From positions 21,114,723 to 21,178,722 of the forward strand of contig NC_135556.1 in the NCBI RefSeq assembly GCF_964340395.1: 64,000 bases of DNA. Reading direction: 5' to 3'. Positions 1 through 14,314 of this stretch are shown in pieces. The number at the start of each line of letters is the position of its first letter. Within the stretch, counting starts at the first letter, position 1. Under the pieces are notes generated by a model. That model saw nothing but the letters and a program-made list of their open reading frames with translations. It was not told where the DNA came from and searched no databases. The DNA is from Glandiceps talaboti (Eukaryota > Hemichordata > Enteropneusta > Spengelidae). The position numbers were made by a program, and so were the translations under genes.

Positions 1-1335
1 TGGCTTATAAATTTGTCATTAAAGTGTAGGTGCAAATGCAGGTCAAAGGTAAATTAGATATATTTTCATAGCATGAGGATTGTGTTGCTGACTCTCAGAA
101 GTTACATCGTACACGTTGTATAAATGATTTGGGACAGAATAATTTGGAAGAAAGTGAACTACGTCTGCTCTCGTACGTTTAATGGGATGGTGTGGGTAAT
201 TTATGATACAGAAAGGTACAATAAGATCCAGAAGAAACCCAAAATCTTTATCATTTTAGCCCTATGCTAATTTTATTCAATTTCAGTCCTACGTTATTAT
301 GTCAAGACAAATACGATATTAAATAACAGTTACTGGCAGTGATGGTAATTCACATTCAGACGCATGTGGCGCTCTCCCACGTACAAATGCGTAACACCGT
401 CACGTTATACAGGAGACGCTGATCACGTGATTATCACCGGGAGAAATCGTGCATATCTATGTTAGTTTAGTAACAGTATGCACTTTCACTGAACTTGTGT
501 TTTGTTACTAACAATAAACCGATACGTTTTTGATCAAAGTATTTGTTCTAGTCCTTTTTTTACTGTGATATACCGGTGTAGTTGTTTTTTTAACTTATTT
601 GATTTCAGGGCCGGTAAATGTGATGAAGTCATATTTGTTTTGAACATTTCTGAAACAGTATTCAATGTACAGGTATCTTTATATGATAATGGGGTATACG
701 CATAATACCCATGGACATGTACATGTACTAATCTATCAAGAATGCAGCTGTTGATGATGAGTATAATGCTAAGCGGTATTTAACCATTTTCGTCACATCA
801 CATAAACGTTATTTTGCGTATTTTTTTTTTATTTTTTTTTTGTAACTTACAATCATTTAAACGTGTTCACATACCCAATAAATTAGTACTTCTACATACA
901 GTGATTGGTCGCCTAGCATGGACGCTGGGAATTCACATTTCGCTGAATTCGTGGTTGGCTTTTTGTTCTCACACTGTTGCTATCACCGTAATGAACTTGG
1001 ATCAGAGTGATTGTAGAGTGAGAGCAGAGATCCTGTATCTATTTTATTTCATTTTATTTTTACACTGATTTGAGTGGCCATGGGTATACTGACATGTGAA
1101 ACAATATAGTACATAGACATACATGTACACTTTATGTATATGCAGTCAAAGTGTATTGAGTTATACATTTTGCATATACTGACCATGCGTGACTCTGTCG
1201 TCATGGCAATGTAAAACAATAACAAGGAGAGGATAGGATAACGAAATACGAGACAATAAATCATCACACTTGTTGAAAAATTCATTTAAACCACAGATGC
1301 ATTTTTGATATTGTATACGACTGATCGGATAACTT

Positions 1336-2539
1336 GTTGCCATGGCACAGCCAAACAAATAACACCTTTGGATATATATTGAATGCCAGCAACAGAATGT
1401 ACTCATATTATGGAGAGTTATAAAGCTGTAAACACTGGTAAGAATTTCTGTTGTTCCATCGTAATGATAGTGTAATCTTAACTTCATTTCTCAAAGGATG
1501 ATAACATGACTCCAAGTATTTCATGAAAAAGTGGCAATATTTTCAATATTATTCATGTTACCGTTACTGATAATTCCAATACACCGAGTTAAAAAAAAAA
1601 CTGGCTAGGCTCCCAAATAAAGACCCTTTAGCATTTGACATCGATGGATTAATTCTGTTTTAAATTCCAATCCTGTAGCACTTTTACGTGTATCTAAACG
1701 ACAGGTATGCGGAATTGTTCTATTTGAGGTGAAAAGGTGATGAAATATAACATAAGCTTAGAGATTATCGTGTGAGTGTGTTCGTCACCTAAATATGTAA
1801 TTATAATAACTCATGTAAATCTCGCTACATAATTACATTTCTCTCATTAGAAGATATTCCATTATGCCTAAATACATGTAGTCTGTTGTATACTCATAGG
1901 ATCCCGACATTACACACTATGACTCAAAAAATTATGTTTATGCAGTGGACTAAAATTTGAAACCGTTGCTCAGCGAGTGTTTATTGTATACGCCATGACG
2001 TAGATAGGTGTTTATGTATTCCAAACTATTGGTCGACTTATTCTACACCAATAACGTATCATGCATAACATAATGACTCAGTTACCGGGTTGCCATGGTA
2101 GCATGAACTGACATCGTGTGGAGGACAGGTTGCATGTAAACGTAACACAAAACAACAATTCGCATGATACCGTGTGTGGTGTATTCGTTGTCGCACAATC
2201 GTTGCCATAGTATTTCTTAACCGATGTGAAAAAGGTAGGCATGATGATATATCTACAACGTTCTTTCTTTAGTTCTTTCCATAAGACTGTACGTGTACGT
2301 TTGTTTATCTTTGACTGCAATTTCGTTCGTTCTGAGTGTCAAGGTTAGTAATCGTGTATACATGCTAGTAATATAGATAAAGTGCATCGGAATCATAGCT
2401 AGGTATAATCTGATGAAGCATTTGAACAAATTTATAAACTGTTGTCAGGATTTCTTGCCGTCAATTCTCAAGCTAGATTGTCACTTAATTAACACATACT
2501 GTTTTGCCAACATAAACTCACGTACGTTGCTATGACAGC
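1336..2539. promoter_or_regulatory. Cluster of RFX X-box-like motifs upstream of LOX-A
   Basis: Matches to the RFX X-box (consensus GTTGCCATGGCAAC) are seen at 1336 (GTTGCCATGGCAC), 2089 (GTTGCCATGGTAGC), 2201 (GTTGCCATAGTA) and 2526 (GTTGCTATGACAGC), with a weaker reverse match at 1199. They lie 2 to 3.3 kb before the start codon. A similar cluster precedes LOX-B. Binding is inferred from the motif alone. Confidence 0.35.
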
Positions 2540-2975
2540 GTCATCCTGACCCATATCGATGTGAATAGCTAAATGGCGAGTACATTCATGTCCGTTCAAT
2601 TCCATTGTCATGTTCATAATTTATTTATTCGTAACTGTTAATATAACGTACATGTTTACGATAATTATGGAAGACCTATAATCTTACTATGGGTGGTTCT
2701 TTTTTTTATCCACGGTCTACCGCTTGAAATTTATAATCGATATAAAAAACATGGTTAATTTATGTGACTCCTTTTGTATTAATTTGGGCTGCACGGTTGC
2801 ACCAAACGGAGGCGTGCATCGGAGAGCTTTATAATATTCACTCAATGAAAAAATCTTCCCCGTAGTATGTCGATATTATATACTAAAACTAAAAACTGTC
2901 ACAGTGTAATATATGCATAACTGAGAAGTAGGCAGTGACATGAACAAGGTGAGATACAGGTATATAATATATACA

Positions 2976-2976
<1 letters not shown>

Positions 2977-3052
<76 letters not shown>
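2977..3052. repeat. (TA)n microsatellite
   Basis: A nearly pure TA dinucleotide run. Open frames read through it encode only Ile-Tyr repeats and are not genes. Confidence 0.97.
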
Positions 3053-3056
<4 letters not shown>

Positions 3057-3248
3057 GACAATGACCTTATTTGAACATAGACGGCGAAAACAGCTATTTT
3101 CATTATGTGTATTAATACTAACATTACTCCACCAATTCGCGAATAATCGATGATAAATTGACAAGTATTATCTTGTTTAGGGATGGGAGGGGGGCAATGG
3201 GAGTAGAGGCGCTCAGTCGTTGATGCTTATATATATAGAGTTAATTTG

Positions 3249-3349
<101 letters not shown>

Positions 3350-4124
3350 GTTGCGTGTTTTCCAAGACGTTTCAATTTGATATCAATATGTCATATAAAG
3401 TGCTTGGCGACCCATTCACGGCCTTCGCATGAAAAGTGAGAGTGTGCGGCTGACCTTGTGGCCTCTAAATGTGAGAAGGTTTAGTTCAATTTATAAATGC
3501 CGAAGGCCGCCAGCTTGCAGTCTCAGTTGTATAAATTCTCCCGAACATGACACCTATATGCACATTAAAAGTTTAACATCATACCGAAGAATCCTTTCAG
3601 AGTAATGACGTTACCTGTTTTTGTTCGAACCTAATACCACCACCTTATTATACAAGCGATAGCTTAATATATAGTCTCCCACTTCTGTGTTCAATGAATC
3701 GAATCAGTGACGATGGTCTCATTGAACAACACACGTCTGTAAGCGGCAGAGCGGATATTTTGGCTGATGATATTTGTGATTTTTATACAGACTTGAATTC
3801 TCCGAATTTGACTGGTTGTTTTTATGATCTTTATTATCATTCTTTTCATTTTATCTTGAATAGATAATATTTAATGTATGTGATATAGATATATGTGAAT
3901 TCTGCTTGTTTTCCACATTTCTTTTTTACATAGCTTAAAACTGAAAGAAAAATTGACGATGGTAAATCAGTACGTTTCAAAGATATTACCTATCCTGCAC
4001 TGCATGTATACCGCATCGGGTGCGGAATGTGCCTTACCCGATGAGCCGAGATTATGTGCACTCCCCTCGTAGAAAGCAGAAACTGCCAACACGTTTGAAG
4101 CAAATCACATTCACCGATTTGTTA

Positions 4125-4388
4125 TCACATTATCGTTTCTCGTTTGAGATTGATTCTCTCTCCTTGACAGCCTTCGGGCTTACTTAAAATAGAAATAGTA
4201 CATATATCATTAAAGATCACCGCTGGTGAATTCACCATGATATTCATCTCACCAGTTCGCTCAGCTATGTCAATCTTGGAATCAGGCATAAACATTATTT
4301 CGCCATCACCATCCTTAACGTCCATGAGAACGAAGTGGTCGCCATCTGAATGTCCAGTTCTTACTCCGATTTCAGAAATGACATGCTA
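4125..4388 (-). pseudogene. Possible PLAT-domain fragment, inverted
   Basis: On the minus strand about 88 codons are open up to a TGA. They read like the first half of a PLAT sandwich: a VRTGHSDGDHF strand, then a D-G-D-G-E turn, then MPDSKIDIAERTGEM, where the LOX genes here have IRTGHLQGSGTDSSVHF, TPDKPF and FERGDID. An AG that could act as an acceptor lies at its upstream edge. It points away from LOX-A and has no lipoxygenase exons behind it. It may be a remnant of an inverted duplication or an exon of an unrecognised gene. The similarity is weak and was judged by eye. Confidence 0.3.
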
Positions 4389-4588
4389 ATGCACTTGCTG
4401 TAAACAGGGGACATTACGATGCTATCATAAGTATAAATATATTGTTATAAATATAAATTTAAAGTAATTTTGGGTATGTACATTTGGTTTTGTGTTGAAA
4501 GAAAAACTAAATTCAGTAATGAAATGTTAATAATATTATTTTTTTTAATTTGTTCATCAACAGAATGAAGTAAATAAAAGACAACACT

Positions 4589-7500
4589 ATGGGTTCCGGT
4601 GCCAGCACTCAAAGTAATGGCCATAGCAAGGGTCACAGCAAAGGCTCGCGTGTACGCAACGTTTCTATACGAACTGGTCAACTGCAAGGTTCCGGTACCG
4701 ATTCACCTGTGCATTTCATTTTTTTCAATGAACATGGAGACAAAAGTGACGTCATAACCCCAGATAAACCATTTCAAAATGACTTTGAAAGAGGTGACAT
4801 TGACAATCATTCCGTACAAACACCCGAAAATTTTGGTCTGGTTGCTAAACTTGAAGTTTGGTGTGACGCCTGGCTTGGTGATAAGTGGTATGTGGATTAT
4901 GTCAAGGTGGCTGGTAATAATGGAATAGACATGTCTGCGTTTCCAATACAGCGATGGGTTGATTCAAAACACTTAGTTGTCTATCAGAACGACAGTTGCC
5001 TTCCCCAGTTCGCTGCCAACGCAGAAGAAAGGCGGAGCGAGCTCGACAGGAAGAAAGTGGTATACCAATTTGCCACGCCTATTGAAGGTCTCCCCTCGAC
5101 AGTGAGTATGCAATCTGATTTCTTTCGTCTTTCAGATTATTTTTGATTTTGTCTCAAACTGAGATCTGTCTCCCACCTTGTTTGACAAATTCTCAAATCA
5201 TCAGTTTTGCGAGATACATATATGTACATGCAACATTTGCCAATACCTCCAATGTTCAATGAAAATTCATTCAATTTCTTTCTAGCCTGATGATAAAAGG
5301 TTAAATATTAAACTCCCAAACTGTGTTTGTAAGAGATGTAACCACACATCTGCTTAATCCCATTTGAAGTGGTAGATCATTGTCAAATTCAAAGAGACAA
5401 TTTTTTGAAATCTTTCATATGACGTTTCACCTTTTGACATTTCATTTCCCGCCTCTTTTTTATCTTTTCTTCTATTCAGGTTATCAAGCTGCCGATATCA
5501 GAAAAGTTCACAGTTCCATACCAAGTACGTAACTTTATTCTCGTGGGTTTTTTTTCAAATTTGATATCACTGTGTAGCATTCACTGGTCATTAACCGCTC
5601 ACGACTTACAATACATACATTGTATAATTATGAATTACTGACCACTGTAGCTGTGTTCTTAATATTGGTGTATCATTGATATTATTCTAATTACCGGAAC
5701 AAAAGCGGGACTGGTTTCGTCCTAACTGCGTTTCAGTTGATGTCAGTGAGTTCTGAAAAGTATATTCCACTGCCTCTGCATCACACAACTTTTCTATTAA
5801 AAAAATTTTAAAATTTAAAATAATAAAAATATGGGAAATAAAATTGTTCAAATCAACCATGGACCGACTTCTGTACAATGGGATAGGGAATTCTGGGTAT
5901 GGTGTCCAATTATGATCTATACTAGTGACTGTTTATCTGAATGTGACGAAAACTTAGGAATCATGAATATGTATTTCTCATCTAATATACTCCTATGACT
6001 GATGGCTAGCAAAATTGATCACTCAAGCATCGTTCGAGACCTTAGACCCGTAAGAGAGGTCAGATGTCAAAATAGTATGAGGAAATACGAATGAGTTTTT
6101 TGCAAAAACTGGAGTCAGTCCAACCAAAATATCACCAGTTTGGAAACATGGACTTGAGAATGTCTAAAATGGGATTTGGTTTTGTTAAAGTTGAGTAGTC
6201 CTTTAGTCTACGGTAAAACTTCGTTACTGACCTTTTGATCTCACACAGCGGTTCCTTATGATTAGCACACCTCCTGTGTGAGGGCGAAATGTTGGTCTAA
6301 AAAAAAAACTTTTTTCATTTTAAAGTCCTAGTTTACACATTCTCAAGTCCATGTTAATTTTTTTATCAGCATTAATATACGTAATGTTTAAACGAAGCAT
6401 GTTTGGATAACAAATGAATTCTTATTTTCCAGACTGATGTATTGAAGGTTGGGATAAAAAGTGAACTGTCCAAGATGTTCAATTCTCTGAAATCACACGA
6501 ATGGAAGGACTTAGATGACGTCAAGAGTATTTACGGCGGAAACTTGAAGATTCCAATAGTAAGCAACGCTTTCCTTAATTTCGTGCAGTCCTGTGCACTG
6601 AAAAGATACATATCAATAGTGACTCTGTCACAAACTGTCTGAATGAACAAATTCCAATACTTAACATAATATCTTACAGTGGTTTGGCCTTGATTATACA
6701 TCCGGGAGATTTGGTTGGTATCAGTAAAAGAATATGTTGACCTACGTTACATGTATATACAAAAGACATACATACATACATACATACATACATACATACA
6801 TACATACATACATACATACATACACACGTACGTACGTACGTACATACATACATACATACATACATACATACATACATACATACATACATACATACATACA
6901 TAAAAACACAAAAAAGAAAGACAAAAAATACAACACAATAGTTATATCCTAGTTCACCTCAATTTGACAGTACATTTCATGGACTGTATCATAATTCATA
7001 TACTTTTAGAATCCAGACTTATGGAAACAAGAATGGTATTTTGGAGCGCAAAGACTCATGGGATGTAACCCTATGCAAATCCAGCTATGTTGTGAAATCC
7101 CTGACAAGTAAGTGCCAAAGATAATACAAAGACTGAATCGTTTACAATGTCTCCATACTTAGTTTACTACAAAATATCGTGATTTTGATTAAAGTCAAAA
7201 ATGGTACTACTTGATATTTGTAATCTGATGCCTTCATATTTACAACCGCTCCATCGCCATTTAGTAGTCTTTAAATACACCTGGTCCATTAGCATCCTTG
7301 TATAATGCGTTTTAATTCTCTACGTGGATTACAAATATAAATGCTCTAAATTTGATTGGCAGTCGTTCAATATTAGTTACTGGACCTTGCATAAATAACG
7401 AAGATGTCAGTAACACCTTACGGGAATAATTCACTTTACATCTGTTTATAGTTCATACTATTTATTGTCATATGACTGTACTTTCAGTCTTGCTGTTGAA

Positions 7501-10500
7501 CACAGTAAATTACAACCTTTGATGGAAAATTTATCACTGAAAGAAGCTATATCACAAAAGCGGTTGTTTATTGTGAACCATAAAGTGATGGAAGACCTAC
7601 CAACACCCAGTCCGGAAAGGGTAAGAAATTACTTATTTTCTTGGTGTCTGTGGATTGCTTCGTGTCTGTTGTTTAAATCTTGTTATACAAATAAAAAATT
7701 AATTCTGCGGTCCACCAGTCTTAGAGATTTCTTCCAATATAAAGTGACTTTCCGATAATTTTAACTCTTTCGTTGTCATTGTTTAAATTTTATCAACTCT
7801 GAGTTAGAGTGCCTCTAGTCCTAAATATCTCGACATACAGGCACAGAAAATAAGTAGTTTTTAAAATCTAGAACATGTGTAGTAAATAAAGTTGAGAAAA
7901 TTCAGTTTCACGAAATTCAATGCGACTCCTTTTTACGATGATATGTTATACATTGATTGCCTAGCTATTAGGGTATTATTAAACGTCTATTGCCCCGAGG
8001 TCTGTTATGTAGCAACTATTTCTCAAGGCAGAAAGGAGAGGGAAATAATTACTACATATCAGCACGAGTAGTATTTTTTAGTGCCCGAATAAGGTCAGGT
8101 AATATGTGTCTTATAACGCATTATATCTAAGGCACGTATTCTTTCCAGATCAAAGCAAATCACCAACAGGACTTCTATCTGCCCTAAGGAAAATACAATT
8201 TAAAAAAATATATATTCCCCTCTATAATATTATGTAAATTGAGGACACTATAGGTCACATGTCTGTCACATGACACACAGTTTAATCCAATCACTGAAGG
8301 TTGTATGAAGGTTATATGTAATAAATATGTATATCTTCCCCGAATAAAAGTACAGTATAGTAAACATGAAGTACCTATGTGTCATGTATAGTCACCTCTT
8401 GTTCTGACATTTTAGTATATATTACATTCACCAATGTTGTCATATTATTCAGGTCGTCTGTGCGCCCATCGCTTTGTTTTTTCGGACCAAAGACAAAACA
8501 CTTCTTCCAGTAGCTATTCAGCTGTTTCAGAAAAAGGCCGAAGATAACCCGGTAAGAAGATAACTATTTTACCCTTAGACTATTGGTTATATAAACACGT
8601 TCTTGTCATTCATATACTGAAAATGAATGAATAACTGGGTAGGTGGGTGGGTCAACCAATCAACCAATAAATCAATTAATCACTAAAATCAATTTATCGA
8701 TTGCTTGTTCAGTCAGTTTATCAATCATTTATCCTACCAATAATCGGCATTGTGTGATTTATTTAAACCAAACAATTGTGCCAACCATTCTATCGTCAAT
8801 AAATCTGTCAGTCTGTAGTAAAACAGATATTGGCACAAATCATGCAGTATTAGATAATGTATACTCCAAGCTGTCAAAACATACACCCATGGAAACAGCT
8901 GACATGTATTTCATTGTGGCCTGAATTCAAAGTCCTGAATACTTTCTATTAAATAATAATTGGTTGATAATATATCAATAGCGGGCACCCACGACATGTT
9001 GACATGGACAGACTTTTGTGTGCGGACATGATACTCTTGTCAGAGACCAACGTTTCTATATATTCTTTTATTTCGGCAATTTCGTCCCCATACTCTAAAG
9101 TATATTAAAATCCCTTCTTCTGAAATTCCCCTGGCGATCAACGCTTCACACCTGACAATGATGAGGAAAATGTTCGATACTTTGCGATAGACGATTAACA
9201 GTGTTGTATTGCAATGAAAATAACTATGTTAGCAAGATTGCATCCGAGATAAAATCATCCAAACTAAATAAAACCTTATACTTTGATTGTAACCAGGTGT
9301 TTATGCCAAGTGACTCAGCATATACATGGTTGGTTGCCAAGCTGTTTTTCAACAATGCTGACTCACAACTCCACGAATCTGTATCTCATCTCCTGTACAC
9401 TCATCTGACGATGGAGAGTTTTGCACTATGTGCTCACCGACAGCTCTCACCATCCCATCCTATATTTAGACTCATGGCGGCTCATTTTGAGTTCCTCCTC
9501 TCCATCAACAGGTGAGTTATAATACTGACTATATAAACATTAGACGAAAAACAATATCCCTTTAAACTTTCAAAGGTATCATATATGCATATATTTACAG
9601 ATAAGACAATATGACATCAGATCAGATCAGACCAGATGAGATCAGATGAAATAAGATGAGATGAGAGGAGAGGAGATAAGTTTTATCAATCCCAATAGGG
9701 AACATTTTACAGTATTTGTGAAGAAATGCGCTCTTTTAATATCATGATTATAAATGCCAAAACAATTGTTAAACCATTCAACAAATAGAAATAACCAAAG
9801 CGCCACTCCTCCTTCAATATATTACTGCCGTATTTATAGAACACATCAACAGATATGGAAGTCACTACTAGTAGTTTTAATTTGTTTCGTCGAAAAAGGC
9901 ATAGTCACTTTTATATGTCACATCTCTCTATTTGATTGGCACATCCTTTGAGCGTACATTGATCTTCGTAATTGTAAACTTTTTAGTCGATATATCTGCT
10001 ACTATACAAAACTGCGTTTTTACGACAAGAATTATTTAGCAATTTGACACAGTGCGTAACTGAAAAGCTTGTCTCACACGATTCAATCTGTAGGCCTGTA
10101 GCAAAATAAGTTCTTACAAATGGTACAATATACGATATTGGATACAAATATTACAAGGAACGGACACTTAGAAATAAGTGAAAAACTATTCACTCCGTAA
10201 AGAATCGAATTCACAAAGTACTCAATAGTTTCTATTGAATAAAATAGATTACAAATTCGAGTCCCATTGTGCCCTCGAACCCCTATGGATAAATGATATG
10301 AAGGGTAAATCAGTTCACATCAAAACCCTATTTTGTGCATCTACATTTTGGAACCTCAAGGACAAACATGGCTGACCCTGACTCTTTTCCATATCACACA
10401 CCTAATGTAGCAATACTGAACATTAATGTATCCTTCTGTCAAGCATATTAGTACATTGCAAAAGAACGAGACCACTAGTTATATCTGAAATGATATAAAC

Positions 10501-11817
10501 GAATTCTCACAATAACAACAGCAATATCGTTCATATGGTTGAATATGCATATATAGTTATTACAATTTTCTCATCATGGTTACAATTCCAATGTCTCTAT
10601 TTCTATCATCTCAGTGATGGTTTGCCAATCCTTATGAATCCCGGGGGTTGGTTCGATGAAATTTCGACCATGGGAAGAGTAGGATCCATCGAACTAATGC
10701 GTCGTAAGTGGAAAGATTGGAGATTAGATGTACAGGGCACCTTTCCTAATGAGTTGAAACAACGTGGAGTGGATGACCCGGATGTGTTACCAAACTACTA
10801 CTACCGCGATGACGCTTTACTGATCTACGACGCTATACATTCTTACGTATCTAACATTGTCAATGCACATTATGGTAAGAGAAAGACTGATCGAGATTTT
10901 ATCCCAATTAAAAATCTCCAACCCCCACTAATATACATACATATTGACGCACACAAGTATCCATGAAATATGTGGGATACAGAATAGACAGAAGCATTGA
11001 GTAACAACAGTATAAAGGCAGGAACTACACTACCCAATCGTAAGGAAAAACATGAAGGAAGAGTGTTTTATTTAGACTCACATAAAAATATGCACTGCCA
11101 TAAGTGCCACAGAACTTCAAAAACACCTCAACATTCTACACAAATCGGAAATATGCCATTCAGTGTTCCATCGACAGATAATGATCGCATGGAGAAAGTT
11201 TGGGACATAGAATCTACCATAATCCACAACAAACATGACATATTACACACGATACTTTTAAAAAAAAAACACTAAACTTTAGATTTATAGAGTCAAATTC
11301 TAGTTTTCAAACATCCCACAATGTGTGCGCTCAACAAATGCTTAGGGTACAGCCACTAGGATCAGTTATCAAGTATATAAGAAAGATACTCATCTTAAAA
11401 TAATCAATCCTAAATCGAGACAGTTTTCATGTTTTTATCACAACAAGTTTACAGCAACCATATTTGTATGTATTCGATGCGTGTATATGGTAGACAGAAG
11501 GGCTGTTCACGCTTGCTGGTTTTTCACTTGTTTTCTCCATTTTAATTTCGAAAGCGTTACGTTTCAGACAATCCTGAGAAACTGAAGGGTGACTATGAGT
11601 TGCAGGCATGGGGTGAAGAACTGACTACTCCTCAACCACTTGGATTTGGTATTCAGGTAATTTTTATTATTCTTCATATTAAACGCTTGTAAAAACAAAA
11701 ATAAATATTAAACGATTATACATGTCCATCTGCACACACAAACATATATATACACCACTCTATCTATATAAGTTTGGTTTATCTATATATCACTAAAGGG
11801 CCTCAGAGTCTGTCTGT

Positions 11818-11856
<39 letters not shown>

Positions 11857-11949
11857 CCTCCCTCTCTGTTTCTCTCCGTCTGTCTATCTTTGTCTCTCTG
11901 TATATATCCATGTCTCTCTGTCTCTCTGGCTCTGTATGTCTGTCTGTCT

Positions 11950-12004
<55 letters not shown>

Positions 12005-12005
12005 G

Positions 12006-12037
<32 letters not shown>

Positions 12038-13222
12038 TCTCTCTCTCCAATTAATGGGGTTTTTTTCTTCTTCAAAACCAGGGTATGCCGGGAAATGGTC
12101 AATTCTCAACGACTGATGAATTGATACAAGTAATAACATGTGTAATATTTAGTAGTAGTGTAACACACGCAGCTGTTAATTTCAACCAATATGATCAATA
12201 TGCCAACCCTCTGAAGTACCCAATATATTTACGAGGAAACCCACCCAAGAACAAGGTAAGTGTCGATATCAGATTAAATTCATTATTCCTTTTTAAATGA
12301 TATCGGTATGAATGTGGTCATTTTTATACAATTCTTTCTACTTGTTTATGAGATATTGATCGATCAGTGGTGTCTGTCTCTACAGTAATCCTCTCAAACT
12401 ATTTCTGTACCAATTACAGAAACCTTTAACTGAAAAAGATGTAATAAAATATTTACCGGATAAAACAACACAGCTGAAAATATTGGTCATGGCAAAAACA
12501 CTGAGCGAATTTGGAACGGAGAAATTGGGTCACTTCAGTAAACTGTATCAAAGTGACAGTATCAGCCAATCAGCAATAAAAGGGTAAGTTAATTACATTG
12601 TTGTATAATGTTAACTATTCGTATGATACGATCCTTCATGAAGCAATCACTATCCTACCAGGTCCCAGTTATACAGAGACAGAATCGTGGTTCAAGTCTT
12701 GCCTACGTGCGTACTTTAGCCATTGAGAAACAAATGGCTAAAGTACCAGCATTTAACAGATTCAAAGGAGGCCACTCCAACATTCAGCCATCATGACTCC
12801 AAGTTATATGACCATTTTGGACCATTCAATAAGACATATCAGGGAGATTGGTATACAGGTAATTTAATTGCACGAAGAAATCTAAAGAAACTTTTTATCC
12901 GTTTATGTGCTTTATTCTCTGTTGGTGACAGTTCGTCCTCTGTCAATCAAATTGCCCAGTGCCTCCCACTAGAAAACTAATGTCCTGATACAAACAAATC
13001 CTAGATACGATCGACGATTGTTATAATAATTGTCCCCGATTCTCGCTAAACCATGCTGCATATCATTACCGAAGTATGAAATTTAACTATAGCATTTCTC
13101 CTCACAGGTTTCAAGAAGATCTGAAGAAAATCGGACAAACAATTGATGAACGAAATAAGAATAGAATTGTGTCCTATCACTACCTCCATCCATCTGTCGT
13201 TCCAAATGCAATCTCCATATAG
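4589..13222 (+). CDS. PLAT-domain lipoxygenase, LOX-A (12 exons)
   Basis: Non-heme iron dioxygenase that oxygenates polyunsaturated fatty acids such as arachidonate. Exons: 4589-5101, 5480-5524, 6433-6558, 7010-7107, 7488-7620, 8453-8551, 9297-9511, 10615-10874, 11568-11656, 12082-12255, 12420-12583, 13108-13222. They splice in frame to 676 aa (human 5-LOX has 674). An N-terminal extension MGSGASTQ plus basic residues precedes a PLAT domain from about residue 25, with the calcium-ligand motif FQNDFERG (N64, D65, E67). The catalytic domain has FGAQRLMGCNP, H364-x4-H369, H555-x3-N559 and the C-terminal Ile676, so all five iron ligands are present. Gly412 sits at the Ala/Gly stereocontrol position, which predicts an R-lipoxygenase. 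The N-terminus fits N-myristoylation (Gly2, Ser6). An acceptor at 4562-4563 suggests a 5' UTR intron. Exon 2 is a 45-nt microexon. The product regiochemistry is unknown. Confidence 0.95.
6766..6902. repeat. (CATA)n microsatellite in LOX-A intron 3
   Basis: A tetranucleotide CATA run broken by a short CGTA block near its middle. It lies between exons 3 and 4 of LOX-A. Open frames on both strands (Thr-Tyr-Ile-His or Met-Tyr-Val-Cys repeats) are artefacts. Confidence 0.95.
9601..9680. repeat. Degenerate GATCA/GATGA repeat, LOX-A intron 7
   Basis: An imperfect tandem array of pentamers (GATCA, GATGA, GAGGA) inside the intron between the iron-ligand exon and exon 8. Confidence 0.7.
11822..12047. 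repeat. (TC)n-rich pyrimidine tract, LOX-A intron 9
   Basis: Two long TC runs separated by TGTC-rich sequence. The tract ends only 34 bp before the exon 10 acceptor, so it may act as an extended polypyrimidine tract. Confidence 0.95.
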
Positions 13223-13604
13223 AAATGACGTCATCATATTTTGGCTAATGTACATAACAGACGACAACGACCACTCGGTCATATGAAGGTTACAAATGGA
13301 CAATATTTTTACAAGAATATATTTGAACTATTTTTATTGTTTTTGAAATCTTTACACTCTTGCCATTCAATCCACGTTTAATCCTCGACATGTACTTTCA
13401 CAGGAAGTATAAATAGAACAAATGTCATCTTATCATACATTTTATAGTCGGTCGGCGTCATGACACTTAAATATTTGTGCATGTACTATTATTCTTTTTA
13501 TCACACAAGATTTAGATTTGAAAAAAAATGCATTACAAACTTTGAAAAGTACTAAGCATATATTGCGATTTCTTTTTTCTATGGAAAGGGTTATCGTAAC
13601 GCCA

Positions 13605-13610
13605 AATAAA
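13605..13610 (+). terminator. Candidate LOX-A poly(A) signal
   Basis: AATAAA 383 nt after the LOX-A stop codon, immediately before a (GACA)n/(CATA)n repeat. It is a plausible 3' end signal. No transcript evidence is available here. Confidence 0.4.
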
Positions 13611-13625
13611 TAATGCAGGTGTGTG

Positions 13626-13626
<1 letters not shown>

Positions 13627-13684
<58 letters not shown>

Positions 13685-13790
13685 AAGACAGGCAGGCAGG
13701 CATACATACATACATACATACATACATACATACATACATACATACATACATACATACATACATACATACATACATACATACATACAGAGA
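13627..13790. repeat. (GACA)n then (CATA)n microsatellite
   Basis: A compound tetranucleotide array: GACA units, a short GGCA transition, then CATA units. It lies just past the LOX-A 3' end. Confidence 0.96.
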
Positions 13791-14314
13791 GAGATCATAC
13801 ATATTGAATGTACGTAATCGTAACAAAAACATACATTTTATTTTGCCTGGTGTAAGCATCGAGAAAACTATAAAAAAAAATAACTACCTCAACATAGTCC
13901 ATGTTAGTGTGATTATACTAACGACGCATCAAGCAATACATAGAACAGATTCACCCGTAATTGTACATTAAAAGTAGACTATGTCGTTTTGTTTTAGTGT
14001 TACAATGTAGTCCGAATATTCTGAAATGTGATAATAAAACTGCTGTCAGACTGGCGTCAAGTGGAACTTAATTACTGACCGAGACGAGGGTTAAAACGAC
14101 TGAAAGATCTTAAATAGTCTTGATGATGTATTTAATATAATGAGGTTTATAGTGAATTTTTTTAGTCTGTACATATTGCAATTGATAATAGAACTGTGTA
14201 TAACCAACAAGTGATACTGAAGCTGAACATTTCTGATTAGAAATACACAAGCTGGGTTTATAAACTTTTTGACTCTTATCATAATGTTAATGACATCAAA
14301 TCGTTTACAGCTAA

